From Bacillota bacterium (GTDB taxonomy: Bacteria > Bacillota > Desulfotomaculia > Desulfotomaculales > Desulfallaceae): 64,000 bases of DNA. A program made the position numbers and the translations under genes. Under the pieces are notes generated by a model. The model was not told where the DNA came from, ran no database searches, and worked only from the letters and a program-made list of their open reading frames with translations. Position 1 is the stretch's first letter, and each line of letters opens with the position of its first letter. Positions 39,587 through 48,048 of the stretch are shown here, piece after piece. The DNA lies in assembly GCA_023439185.1 (NCBI GenBank), contig JAEXOR010000045.1, positions 62,001-126,000 of the forward strand, read 5' to 3'.

Positions 39587-40652
39587 TGCTCACACCCCCT
39601 GTCACCACCGCCGGCCGGTTAACAACCGCGATGGCAAACACCGCTGCCAGACCCAGGATTACCGCCACCTGGCCCGCCACAGGCACGCCTTGCGGACTGG
39701 CCGCCAGACCAAAGTTATGTGCCACCGCCGCGCCGGCCAGCAGGCCTAAAATTGTTACGGCGCTGTCGGTGTTGCCCTCGGCTCCGGCCACCAGTTGCCT
39801 TAACGGGCAGCCGCCCAGCAGCACCGAAGCCCAGCCCGCCAAGGTCATGCCCAGGAAGTTCCACAGGCCGTCGGTATGGGCTATCGGCTGTCCGGCAAAA
39901 CCGGGGTTGAACGACCCCATTACCAGGTTGCCCGCCAGGGCGGCAATAAATATAGCCGCAAAACCATACAGCAGGTGACCGTCACGGAAAAAGATCAGGT
40001 CCCTGAGCCCGCCAACCATGCACAGACGAGACCGCTGGGCCAAGATTCCCACCACCAGTCCGGCCGCCAGGGAGATAAGCAGCGGCGCCCGCATGGAGCC
40101 GGGTCCTTCGGCGCTGAACAATATAAAAGCGGGCTTGGCCAGCAATAAAACCAGCAGGCCGGCCATCAGGGCCGGGAACAGGTACCCGTTGCCCTGCTGC
40201 TGGGGTACGGCCCGGCCCAGGGTGAAACCGGATTTAAGAAAGATAATGCCGAGGTATACGCCTGCCGCCAGGCCGACCAGGCCCACCGCCGCGTTAAGAT
40301 CACCGCCCGCCAGACGCAATACCGCCCGCAGCGGGCAGCCCAGGAAAACCAGCATGCCAATCATAGCCGCAAAACCAAGGATAAAACGAGTAAAAGTGCT
40401 GGAGCCGCCCACGGTCTTAAATTCCCTGGTTGCCATTGAGGCCAGAAAGGCCCCCAGTACCAGGCCGGGTATTTCGGGACGCAGGTACTGCACCGGGGCA
40501 GCCCGGTGAAACCCCAGCCCGCCGGAAATGTCCCGCAGAAAACAGGCGATGCAGTAACCCATATTGGCCGGGTTCCCCAGGGCCACCAGTACCACCGCCA
40601 GGATGCCGATGCTTCCCCCGGCGGCGATTAACAACATGCGCTGTTTGGACAA
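39576..40652 (-). CDS. YeeE/YedE family sulfur or selenium transporter
   Basis: An inner membrane protein of about 358 residues with nine or ten helices. The cysteine-containing motifs of the family are GYCIACFLRD, FLGCPLRAVLRLAGGD, RSRLCMVGGLRD and LLGGCPLRQLVAGAEG. The two GCPLR motifs show the internal pseudo-repeat. Homologues transport thiosulfate (TsuA), and some are linked to selenium metabolism. I choose TTG 40652, which has AGGGGGT upstream; the open frame reaches 40715. It is coupled to a TusA-like gene and followed by a terminator. Confidence 0.88.
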   Translation of the reverse strand: MSKQRMLLIAAGGSIGILAVVLVALGNPANMGYCIACFLRDISGGLGFHRAAPVQYLRPEIPGLVLGAFLASMATREFKTVGGSSTFTRFILGFAAMIGMLVFLGCPLRAVLRLAGGDLNAAVGLVGLAAGVYLGIIFLKSGFTLGRAVPQQQGNGYLFPALMAGLLVLLLAKPAFILFSAEGPGSMRAPLLISLAAGLVVGILAQRSRLCMVGGLRDLIFFRDGHLLYGFAAIFIAALAGNLVMGSFNPGFAGQPIAHTDGLWNFLGMTLAGWASVLLGGCPLRQLVAGAEGNTDSAVTILGLLAGAAVAHNFGLAASPQGVPVAGQVAVILGLAAVFAIAVVNRPAVVTGGVSIGK

Positions 40653-40916
40653 GAAAAATCTACCCCCTATCTTAATTGGATTATGGGCAGATGTTCGATT
40701 TTTTGTTATAAACATCCTTTATTTTTATCATTTAAAATTTTAATCAATTGTGTATTAACGGTAAATTTTTTTTATCATTAAAGGTTCCCGGCTGATTATT
40801 TTTTTCATTTACATTAATTATGCCGGGTATATTTTATGATAGGAAAAAAGATTTAATTGTCGAATTTAAGTGCGGTGAGCAATAATAATCCTCGTCACCG
40901 GGAGGGGATGGGATAA
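40653..40916. other. AT-rich divergent promoter region (yedE-like / folC)
   Basis: About 260 bp without a gene, rich in A/T, holding the promoters of both divergent units. No strong -35/-10 pair stands out. GGGAGGGG just before folC marks its ribosome binding site. Confidence 0.35.
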
Positions 40917-42248
40917 TTGCAGTACCGGGAAGCCATGGAATATTTGCAGGATTTGACCAAGTTCGGAATGAATTTCGGGTTGGGCCGGGAAACCGAACTG
41001 CTGCGCAGGCTCGGGAACCCGCATGAAAAAATCCGGGTTATCCACGTTGGGGGTACCAACGGCAAGGGTTCAACCGCCGCCATGCTGGCGGCGGTGCTGC
41101 AAAACGCCGGTTACCGGGTGGGGACGTTCACGTCGCCGCATTTGCATTCCTACACCGAGCGTTATCGGATCAACGGCACCTTAATTGAACCGGTTCAGGT
41201 GGCCCGCTTGATTACGGTTTTACGGCCGCACCTGGAGGACATGGTGCGGGACGGTTTTGAACAACCCACTGAATTTGAAGTCAGCACCGCCATGGCCTTT
41301 CTTTATTTTTGGGAACGGGCGGTGGATTTTTTGGTGCTGGAGGTGGGCCTGGGGGGCGCCATTGATTCCACCAATGTGGTAACGCCGTTGTTATCGGTGA
41401 TCACTAACGTGGGCATGGACCACATGGATTACCTGGGTCATACCCTGACGGAGATCGCCCGGGTCAAGGTCGGTATTATCAAACCCGGCGTACCAGTGGT
41501 TACCGCGGCGGCAAATCCGGAAGTGCTGGCAGTGATTGAATCGGAGTGCCGGGAAAAAGTAAGTCCGCTGGTTCGGGTCGGCGCCGGGGTAACCTGGAAA
41601 CCCGGCGGGCATTCGCAACAGGGACAGACATTCGATTATACCGGCATTAACAGGCAGTTGCGGAATTTACGGCTGCCGTTGATGGGCGCGCACCAGCTTG
41701 ATAACGCCGCCACGGCGCTGGCGGCACTGGAGATGCTCGAAACAAAGGGGTATTGCGTGCTGAACGAGCAGGCGTACCGGGACGGACTGGCCGGCGTTGT
41801 CTGGCCGGCGCGGCTGGAGTTGATTGGAGAGCAACCGCCGGTGCTGATTGACGGTGCGCACAACTACGACGGAGCCTGTAGCTTACGGCGGGCGCTGGAT
41901 GAATATTTTGCGGGCAGCGGTGTGATTATGGTAATGGGGATGCTCGGCGACAAGGAGAGGGCCAGGGTGGTCGCCGAACTGGCGCCCCGGGCCAGGCGGG
42001 TAATCATCACCAAACCCAACAGCCCCCGGGCGGGTGACTGGGAGCAGATGGCCGCGGAAGCGCGCCGTTATGTTAGGGACGTGGAAACCGTCGAGGATAT
42101 CGGCGACGCGGTCAAGGTAGGTCTGGCGGCGGCGGGCGAAGACGACCTGGTTTGCATCACCGGTTCGCTGTACATGGTGGCCGACGCTCGCGAAACGGTG
42201 CTTCGGCTGAACGGCCGCGACCCGGGGGAACAACGGGAGAATTATTGA
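40917..42248 (+). CDS. folC: Folylpolyglutamate synthase / dihydrofolate synthase
   Basis: A 443-residue Mur-ligase-like enzyme that adds glutamate to folates. The P-loop is VGGTNGKGSTAAML near residue 45. It has TSPHLHSYTERYRING, an LGGAIDSTNVV motif, and DGAHNYDGACSL in the C-terminal domain. The TTG start at 40917 follows GGAGGGGATGGG. In B. subtilis folC also follows valS, so the order is conserved apart from the inserted yedE-tusA unit. Confidence 0.95.
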   Translation: MQYREAMEYLQDLTKFGMNFGLGRETELLRRLGNPHEKIRVIHVGGTNGKGSTAAMLAAVLQNAGYRVGTFTSPHLHSYTERYRINGTLIEPVQVARLITVLRPHLEDMVRDGFEQPTEFEVSTAMAFLYFWERAVDFLVLEVGLGGAIDSTNVVTPLLSVITNVGMDHMDYLGHTLTEIARVKVGIIKPGVPVVTAAANPEVLAVIESECREKVSPLVRVGAGVTWKPGGHSQQGQTFDYTGINRQLRNLRLPLMGAHQLDNAATALAALEMLETKGYCVLNEQAYRDGLAGVVWPARLELIGEQPPVLIDGAHNYDGACSLRRALDEYFAGSGVIMVMGMLGDKERARVVAELAPRARRVIITKPNSPRAGDWEQMAAEARRYVRDVETVEDIGDAVKVGLAAAGEDDLVCITGSLYMVADARETVLRLNGRDPGEQRENY

Positions 42249-42335
42249 CGTCAAACTATGTTGACGGGTTATTTTAGATACGTTAGACTTGATCGAGTGA
42301 ATACAGAAAGAAGCATAATATGGGAGTGGAATTAG

Positions 42336-43343
42336 TTGCAGGATATCGCGGTCTTAATTATCGGGCTGGGCATAATACTGACTGCCGCCGGCTTTTTTAC
42401 CAATGGCATCGAATGGCTGGGCAAAAAAATGAAATTGACCGAAGGGGCGGTGGGCAGCGTCCTTGCTGCGGTGGGCACCGCCCTGCCGGAAACGATTATC
42501 CCCATTATCGCCATCTTTTCCGGAACCGGGCATGCCGGCCATGAGATAGGTATCGGCGCCATATTGGGCGCCCCGTTTATGCTGGGGACGCTGGCTTTTT
42601 TTCTGGCCGGCGGTTCGGTGCTGCTATTTCGTAAACGGCGCAGCGATAACTATCCCCGCATTGAACCGGATGTTGGTGTAGTCAGAAGAGACCTGTCGTT
42701 TTTCCTGGTGGTTTACTCCCTGGCCATAGCCGCCGCATTCTTGCCCGCGGGGTTTAAAATGGTCGTGATCGTCATCCTGGTCGCGGCATATGCCTTTTTT
42801 GTTTACCGGACCTGTACCGCCGGCGCCTGCATGGATGAGTCCTGTACCCTGGACCCTCTTTATCTGGCCCGGCGTCACGACGACCCGCCGCTGTTTAGGG
42901 TGTTGCTGCAGGTTTTACTGGCCTTTATCGGGATTATCGCGGGAGCGAAACTGTTCGTCGGCGGCATCGAACACCTGTCCGCCAGTTTGGGCGCGTCACC
43001 GCTTTTAATCGCTCTGCTCGTAGCGCCGATAGCTACGGAGATGCCGGAAAAATTCAACAGTGTAATCTGGCTTTCCCAGCGTAAGGATACGCTGGCCCTG
43101 GGCAACATCACCGGGGCCATGGTATTTCAAAGCTCCGTCATTCCGGCCATCGGTATTGCCCTTACACCCTGGGAACTCAGCCCTGTGGCGCTTCTTAGCG
43201 CTATTCTGGCCCTGATCTCGGCACTGGTGATCTACTTGTTGATCCGTTTTCGCGGTCATCTGGACAGCAGGGTCATCCTGTGTACCGGCGGGTTGTTTTA
43301 CGGCGGTTACGTACTGGCCATAGCCATGGGATGGATTATTTGA
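42336..43343 (+). CDS. Sodium/calcium exchanger family membrane protein (YrbG-like)
   Basis: A 335-residue CaCA-superfamily antiporter with ten or eleven helices. The two alpha repeats are recognisable: GSVLAAVGTALPETIIPIIA in the first half and LLVAPIATEMPEKFNSVIWL in the second, each with the acidic residue of the ion site. The central loop is hydrophilic and has cysteines (RTCTAGACMDESCTLD). The TTG start at 42336 has GGAGTGG upstream. It lies between folC and ridA. Confidence 0.88.
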   Translation: MQDIAVLIIGLGIILTAAGFFTNGIEWLGKKMKLTEGAVGSVLAAVGTALPETIIPIIAIFSGTGHAGHEIGIGAILGAPFMLGTLAFFLAGGSVLLFRKRRSDNYPRIEPDVGVVRRDLSFFLVVYSLAIAAAFLPAGFKMVVIVILVAAYAFFVYRTCTAGACMDESCTLDPLYLARRHDDPPLFRVLLQVLLAFIGIIAGAKLFVGGIEHLSASLGASPLLIALLVAPIATEMPEKFNSVIWLSQRKDTLALGNITGAMVFQSSVIPAIGIALTPWELSPVALLSAILALISALVIYLLIRFRGHLDSRVILCTGGLFYGGYVLAIAMGWII

Positions 43344-43359
43344 TCAGGAGGTGTTGATT

Positions 43360-43815
43360 TTGAAACCCAGCGAAAAAATGGCCGAACTGGGGCTCGTCCT
43401 TCCTCCGGCGCCGCGCCCGGTGGCGGCATATGTGCCTGGGGTGCTGGTGGACGGCTGGGTATATATATCCGGCCAGTTGCCCTTTGTGGAAGGTGAACTG
43501 AAGTATGCCGGCCGGGTGGGTGACGAACGCACCGTGGAGGAAGGTTATGACGCCGCGCGGATTTGCGCTTTAAATTGCCTGGCGGTGGCGGCGGAACTGG
43601 CCGGCGGTATTGACCGGATTCAGCGGGTGGTTAAGGTTACCGGTTTTGTCAGCAGCGCGCCCGGTTTTACCGGACAACCGGGGGTGATTAACGGCGCCTC
43701 CGAGCTATTGGGGCAAATTTTCAGTGACGCCGGCAAGCATGCCCGGGCCGCCGTGGGTGTCGGGGAATTGCCTCTAGGCGCTGCCGTGGAAGTTGAAATG
43801 ATCCTTAAAATATAA
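43360..43815 (+). CDS. RidA family (YjgF/YER057c/UK114) protein
   Basis: A 151-residue RidA-like protein; many members hydrolyse reactive enamine/imine intermediates. It has VDGWVYISGQLPFVEGELKY, ALNCLAVAAELAGGIDRIQR, and the C-terminal ELPLGAAVEVEMILKI. It is longer than typical RidA (~125 residues), like the endoribonuclease L-PSP subgroup beginning MKPSEKMAELGLVLPPAP. TTG 43360 has AGGAGG eight bases upstream. It is 16 bp after the antiporter gene. Confidence 0.9.
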   Translation: MKPSEKMAELGLVLPPAPRPVAAYVPGVLVDGWVYISGQLPFVEGELKYAGRVGDERTVEEGYDAARICALNCLAVAAELAGGIDRIQRVVKVTGFVSSAPGFTGQPGVINGASELLGQIFSDAGKHARAAVGVGELPLGAAVEVEMILKI

Positions 43816-43933
43816 TTTTTTCCGGTGCCGAAATAAGCCGGAAAATATGGTAAAATGTAATGGCGGTATTTTATGGTCGAAAGGGTAGAAAAAATGTCGC
43901 CGCACTGAAATAACAAACTTTGGAGTGGTTATT

Positions 43934-44191
43934 TTGAACAAAGGGTATCGGAGTTCAAGCAGCCCCTGGATTTTATTTTTGCTGCTGCTGGCCGGGGGAC
44001 TGGCAGGCAGCGCTCTTAACGACACTTTAGCTAAAACCCTGCCGATGCTGGCCTCCACCGGCAATATCGGGATGAAACCGGCCACCCTGAATTTGCACTT
44101 CATGCAATTGACCTTCGGTTTTGTGATGAACCTGGGTCCGCTTACCGCGCTGGGCATAATAATTGGTTATCTGGTTTACCGCAGGGTGTAA
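43934..44191 (+). CDS. DUF4321 domain membrane protein
   Basis: An 85-residue protein with two hydrophobic segments (PWILFLLLLAGGLAGSAL and LGPLTALGIIIGYLVYR) and the family LNLHFMQLTFGFVMNL. TTG 43934 has GGAGTGG upstream. DUF4321 genes commonly precede maf in Clostridia; function unknown. Confidence 0.85.
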   Translation: MNKGYRSSSSPWILFLLLLAGGLAGSALNDTLAKTLPMLASTGNIGMKPATLNLHFMQLTFGFVMNLGPLTALGIIIGYLVYRRV

Positions 44192-44250
44192 TAAATTCTC
44201 TGTGGCGGCACTGTTGATGTGCAGCCCAACAATGGAGGGTATATGTAAAT

Positions 44251-44838
44251 TTGCCCCGGATATATCTGGCATCGTCTTCACCTCGCAGACGTGAAATACT
44301 GGATTTAATCAAGCTGCCGCATACTGTTTTGGCCATTGACGTTGATGAATCCCTGCCGCCGGGCATGGTTGTTCCGGAGCAAGTGGAAACGCTGTCCCGG
44401 CGTAAAGCTGAATACGCAGCCCGTAAGCTGCCCGCCGGGGTGGTCATCGCCGCCGACACTGTGGTGGTGCTGGACGGCGAGGTGCTTGGCAAGCCGGCGG
44501 ACGAAGCCGTGGCCATGGATATGCTGGAGCGGCTGCAGGGACGCACCCATGAGGTTTTTACCGGTGCCACGGTATGGGACATTTCCGGCGGTAAGGCAGT
44601 CACCGGACATGACCATACCTATGTGGAGATGCGGACCGCGGACCGGGACGAACTGTCAAGATATATCGCCACCGGCGAACCGATGGACAAGGCGGGCGCG
44701 TATGGGATTCAGGGACTGGGTTCCGTTTTTATAACCGGGATCCGGGGCTGCTACTTCAACGTGATGGGACTGCCGGTGTACAAGCTGACCCGGATGCTCA
44801 AGGAGCTGGATATAGATGTCAGCCAGTGCTGGGGGTAA
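44251..44838 (+). CDS. maf: Maf-like nucleoside triphosphate pyrophosphatase
   Basis: A 195-residue Maf/Ham1-fold pyrophosphatase, thought to remove non-canonical nucleotides. The substrate loop is LASSSPRRREILDL at the N-terminus, with ADTVVVLDGEVLGKPADEA and a conserved DKAGAYGIQGLGSVFI. The TTG start at 44251 has GGAGGG upstream at a somewhat long distance. It overlaps radC by 23 bp. The maf-radC-mreB order matches B. subtilis. Confidence 0.95.
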   Translation: MPRIYLASSSPRRREILDLIKLPHTVLAIDVDESLPPGMVVPEQVETLSRRKAEYAARKLPAGVVIAADTVVVLDGEVLGKPADEAVAMDMLERLQGRTHEVFTGATVWDISGGKAVTGHDHTYVEMRTADRDELSRYIATGEPMDKAGAYGIQGLGSVFITGIRGCYFNVMGLPVYKLTRMLKELDIDVSQCWG

Positions 44839-45541
44839 TCTCAGGCAGGGTCGGGAGCAATACCGGGTGGCCATCAAGGACATGCCCGAGGGGCTGCGCC
44901 CCAGGGAAAGACTTTTAAACGATGGGCCGCATTCTTTGTCTGATTTTGAGCTTTTGGCCATTATGCTGCGCACCGGAAGCGCCGATGCCAGCGCCATGGA
45001 TCTGGCCACGGGCTTGTTGGGCCATTTTGGCGGGCTTAGACAGTTATTGGACGCGTCTGCCGAGGAATTGAGCGCGTTTAAGGGTGTCGGGCCGGCTAAA
45101 GTGGCTCAGATTAAAGCAGCCCTTGAACTGGGCCGGCGGATTGCCATTACCGCGGCCTGGGACAGGCCTGCCATCAAGTCCCCGGAAAACGCCGCCGCCC
45201 TGGTGATGGAGGAAATGCGTCACCTGGACCGGGAGCATTTCTGGGCGCTGCTCTTAAACGCCAAAAACCAGGTACTGGCCCGGGAAGTGGTTTCTATCGG
45301 AACCCTGAATTTTTCGGCCATTCACCCCCGGGAATTATTCAAGGCGGCCATCAAGCGCAGCGCCGCCGGAGTAATCCTGGTCCATAACCATCCCAGCGGT
45401 GATCCCACTCCCAGCCGCCAGGACATTGAGGCCACCAACAGATTGGTGGAGGCGGGAAACATTATCGGGATTGATGTCTTAGATCATCTGGTTGTGGGAG
45501 ATAATAAATTCACAAGTTTCAAGGCCCAGGGTTTATTGTAA
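44816..45541 (+). CDS. radC: RadC-like JAB domain protein
   Basis: A 241-residue RadC family protein (B. subtilis YsxA). An N-terminal UPF0758 helix-hairpin domain (LRPRERLLNDGPHSLSDFEL, FKGVGPAKVAQIKAAL) is followed by the JAB metalloprotease-like domain with HNHPSGDPTPSRQDIEATNR as zinc-binding motif. The role in DNA repair is doubtful across the family. ATG 44816 overlaps maf. The next gene is mreB, as in B. subtilis. Confidence 0.95.
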   Translation: MSASAGGNLRQGREQYRVAIKDMPEGLRPRERLLNDGPHSLSDFELLAIMLRTGSADASAMDLATGLLGHFGGLRQLLDASAEELSAFKGVGPAKVAQIKAALELGRRIAITAAWDRPAIKSPENAAALVMEEMRHLDREHFWALLLNAKNQVLAREVVSIGTLNFSAIHPRELFKAAIKRSAAGVILVHNHPSGDPTPSRQDIEATNRLVEAGNIIGIDVLDHLVVGDNKFTSFKAQGLL

Positions 45542-45575
45542 CACTTTTTAATAATGCAGAGAGAGGTGCCGATAA

Positions 45576-46607
45576 ATGCGGTTTGGAATTTTCTCCAAAG
45601 ATATGGGCATTGACCTGGGGACCGCCAATTCCCTGGTTTACGTAAAAGGCAAGGGTATTGTGCTCCGGGAACCGTCGGTGGTGGCCATTCAGCGGGACAA
45701 CGGCCATGTGCTGGCGGTGGGGGAGGAGGCCAAACAGATGATTGGCCGTACCCCGGGCAATATCGTGGCTATTCGCCCCATGAAAGACGGTGTGATTGCC
45801 GATTTTGACGTTACCCAGAGCATGATCAGATATTTTATCAACAAGGCATTGCGCAAAGGTTCGTTTCTAATCAGGCCCCGGGTGGTGATCTCGGTGCCGT
45901 CGGGAGTCACCGCGGTGGAGGAACGGGCGGTGCGCGAAGCGGCGTTGCAGGCGGGCGCCCGGGAAGCGTACCTGATTGAGGAGCCCATGGCGGCGTCCAT
46001 TGGCGCCGGGCTGCCGGTACACGAACCCACGGGCAATATGATTGTGGACATTGGCGGCGGCACCACCGAAGTAGCGGTCATTTCACTGGGCGGCATTGTA
46101 AACAGCCGATCCATTCGTATTGCTGGCGATGAAATGGACGAGGCCATTATCCAGCACGTTAAAAAGGCTTACAACCTGATGATCGGCGAAAGGACCTCCG
46201 AAGAAATTAAAATTGAAATCGGCGGCGCCTATCCTTTTAATACAGTTGAGACATATGAGATCAGGGGGCGGGATCTGATAAGCGGACTGCCCAAAACCAT
46301 TGAAATAACGTCGGAGGAAATACACAAGGCTCTCTCCGAACCGGTATCCAGCATCCTGGAGGCCATTAAAAATACCCTGGAACTTACCCCACCCGAATTG
46401 GCCGCGGATATCATGGACCGGGGCATTGTGATGGCCGGGGGGGGATCGCTGCTGCGCGGCCTGGATCGACTGGTCAGCGAGCAAACCGGAATGCCGGTGC
46501 ATATGGCCGAAGACCCGTTGCTGGCGGTGGCCTACGGGACCGGCCGGGTTCTGGAGAATATCGACATCCTGCGTAAAGTGCTGATTCATCCTAGAAAACT
46601 GGCTTAG
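45576..46607 (+). CDS. mreB: Rod shape-determining protein MreB
   Basis: A 343-residue actin-like filament protein that guides cell wall synthesis along the cylinder. Nucleotide-binding motifs: KDMGIDLGTANSLVYVKGKG (phosphate 1), MIVDIGGGTTEVAVISLGGI (phosphate 2) and MAGGGSLLRGLD (adenosine). Length is typical. It starts the mreBCD-mrdA-minCDE-rodA morphogenesis block, all on the plus strand. Confidence 0.98.
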   Translation: MRFGIFSKDMGIDLGTANSLVYVKGKGIVLREPSVVAIQRDNGHVLAVGEEAKQMIGRTPGNIVAIRPMKDGVIADFDVTQSMIRYFINKALRKGSFLIRPRVVISVPSGVTAVEERAVREAALQAGAREAYLIEEPMAASIGAGLPVHEPTGNMIVDIGGGTTEVAVISLGGIVNSRSIRIAGDEMDEAIIQHVKKAYNLMIGERTSEEIKIEIGGAYPFNTVETYEIRGRDLISGLPKTIEITSEEIHKALSEPVSSILEAIKNTLELTPPELAADIMDRGIVMAGGGSLLRGLDRLVSEQTGMPVHMAEDPLLAVAYGTGRVLENIDILRKVLIHPRKLA

Positions 46608-46654
46608 TATATCTGCCGATTGAAACGCCTGCGTCGGAGGAAGGTGGGTGTTGC

Positions 46655-47497
46655 GTGTCCGGCTTGTCCCTGGGAAAAAAACTCTTATTATTAGGCCTTT
46701 TGATTATAGTGATGATGACCGGCCTGCATTATTCCGCGGGCGGCATTGAGCGGTTTACTCCTCTGACTTCCTCGATCCGGGATATCCTGTCTCCTATACA
46801 GAGGGGCATTATGATTGCCGGGCGGGAGATCAGTGACTTTGTTGCCACACCCGCCAGGCTGATTGGGTTATCCAAACGTTACAGACAACTGGAGGAACAG
46901 AACAGCCAGTTGGAGAGCCAGTTGCTGCAATTTAAAGAAATCAGCGAGGAAAACGTCAGGCTTAAAAAAATGCTTGATTTCAGCACGGGCCTGACCCCCC
47001 AACTGGCCACCGAGGCCGCTGCGGTAACCGGACGGGATCACGGCAATTGGTTCGGCAATATTACAATTAATAAAGGCGCCAGGCAGGGCATTAAGAGCGA
47101 TATGGCCGTCATCACGCCTGCGGGACTGGTGGGCAGGGTAATCCGGGTATCTGAAAATACCGCTGAAGTATTATTGATTACCGATCCCCGCAGCGGGGTC
47201 GGCAGTATGGTGCAGGAGATCCGTTCCCCGGGTATTCTGGAAGGTGTCGCTGGGGGGCAGGGAAGTTTAGCCATGGTAAACATTCCGGCGGACATGACTC
47301 CCGAGGTGGGGAACCGGGTCATTACTTCCGGTCTGGACGGCAGTATCTTTCCCAAGGGTATTCCCATTGGCACCGTGCGTGAAGTGCGCAGGGAAGAGAC
47401 GGGATTGTTTAAAATGGCCGAAGTTGAACCATATGTCGATTTTAACCGGCTGGAGGAAGTTTTTGTAATTACCTCTTTCAAGCTGGAAACGCTCTGA
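46655..47497 (+). CDS. mreC: Rod shape-determining protein MreC
   Basis: A 280-residue bitopic protein. One N-terminal membrane helix (LLLLGLLIIVMMTGLHYSAG) is followed by a coiled coil (about residues 70-110, RYRQLEEQNSQLESQLLQFK) and the beta-rich C-terminal domain (INKGARQGIKSDMAVITPAG, EVGNRVITSGLDGSIFPKGI). GTG 46655 has CGGAGG upstream. It links the MreB cytoskeleton to wall synthesis enzymes outside. Confidence 0.95.
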   Translation: MSGLSLGKKLLLLGLLIIVMMTGLHYSAGGIERFTPLTSSIRDILSPIQRGIMIAGREISDFVATPARLIGLSKRYRQLEEQNSQLESQLLQFKEISEENVRLKKMLDFSTGLTPQLATEAAAVTGRDHGNWFGNITINKGARQGIKSDMAVITPAGLVGRVIRVSENTAEVLLITDPRSGVGSMVQEIRSPGILEGVAGGQGSLAMVNIPADMTPEVGNRVITSGLDGSIFPKGIPIGTVREVRREETGLFKMAEVEPYVDFNRLEEVFVITSFKLETL

Positions 47498-47514
47498 CGC
47501 CGGAGGTGAACCCG

Positions 47515-48015
47515 ATGCGCACGCTTCATTTCCCGGCGCTGGTGCTGGGGTTCGTATTGCTGCAGTCCACCGTCTTGAATTTTATTTCCGTTAACGGCAT
47601 CAAGCCTGATCTGGTGTTGGTGCTGATGATTCTGAACGGCTTCTTCCGGGGCACCCGGGAAGGAGCTTTTTGGGGTTTTGTGGGCGGAGTGCTGCAGGAT
47701 CTGTTAATCGGGGGTTATTTCGGCATTTACGCCCTTACCGGCATGGCGGCGGGTTACCTGGGCGGTTTGGGTGAGGGGCGGTTGTATCGCGATAGTCGGA
47801 TTATTGCCGCCGGTCTGGTCTGGATCTGCACCTTCGGTGCCCAATTGGTGTTTTATCTGCTGCTGTTGGTGGTGGACGTGCGGGTGCATATTTTACCTGC
47901 GCTGACCGGTATTATTATGCCGGTTTCTTTTTACAATGCGCTGGTGGTGCTGCTCTGTTACGGTCTCTTTCACCGTTCACACCGTCGGGGTTTGCTTGGT
48001 GACGGTTCTTATTAA
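47515..48015 (+). CDS. mreD: Rod shape-determining protein MreD
   Basis: A 166-residue integral membrane protein with five or six helices (HFPALVLGFVLLQSTVLNFI, DLVLVLMILNGFFRGT, IMPVSFYNALVVLLCYGLFH). ATG 47515 has GGAGGTG eight bases upstream; the in-frame GTG 47506 lies within that site. It is followed by mrdA after 33 bp. Weak sequence conservation is usual for MreD; position between mreC and the PBP2 gene supports the call. Confidence 0.92.
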   Translation: MRTLHFPALVLGFVLLQSTVLNFISVNGIKPDLVLVLMILNGFFRGTREGAFWGFVGGVLQDLLIGGYFGIYALTGMAAGYLGGLGEGRLYRDSRIIAAGLVWICTFGAQLVFYLLLLVVDVRVHILPALTGIIMPVSFYNALVVLLCYGLFHRSHRRGLLGDGSY

Positions 48016-48048
48016 GGTTATACGCGGTTTAAAAGGGGCAAAAAGTCC

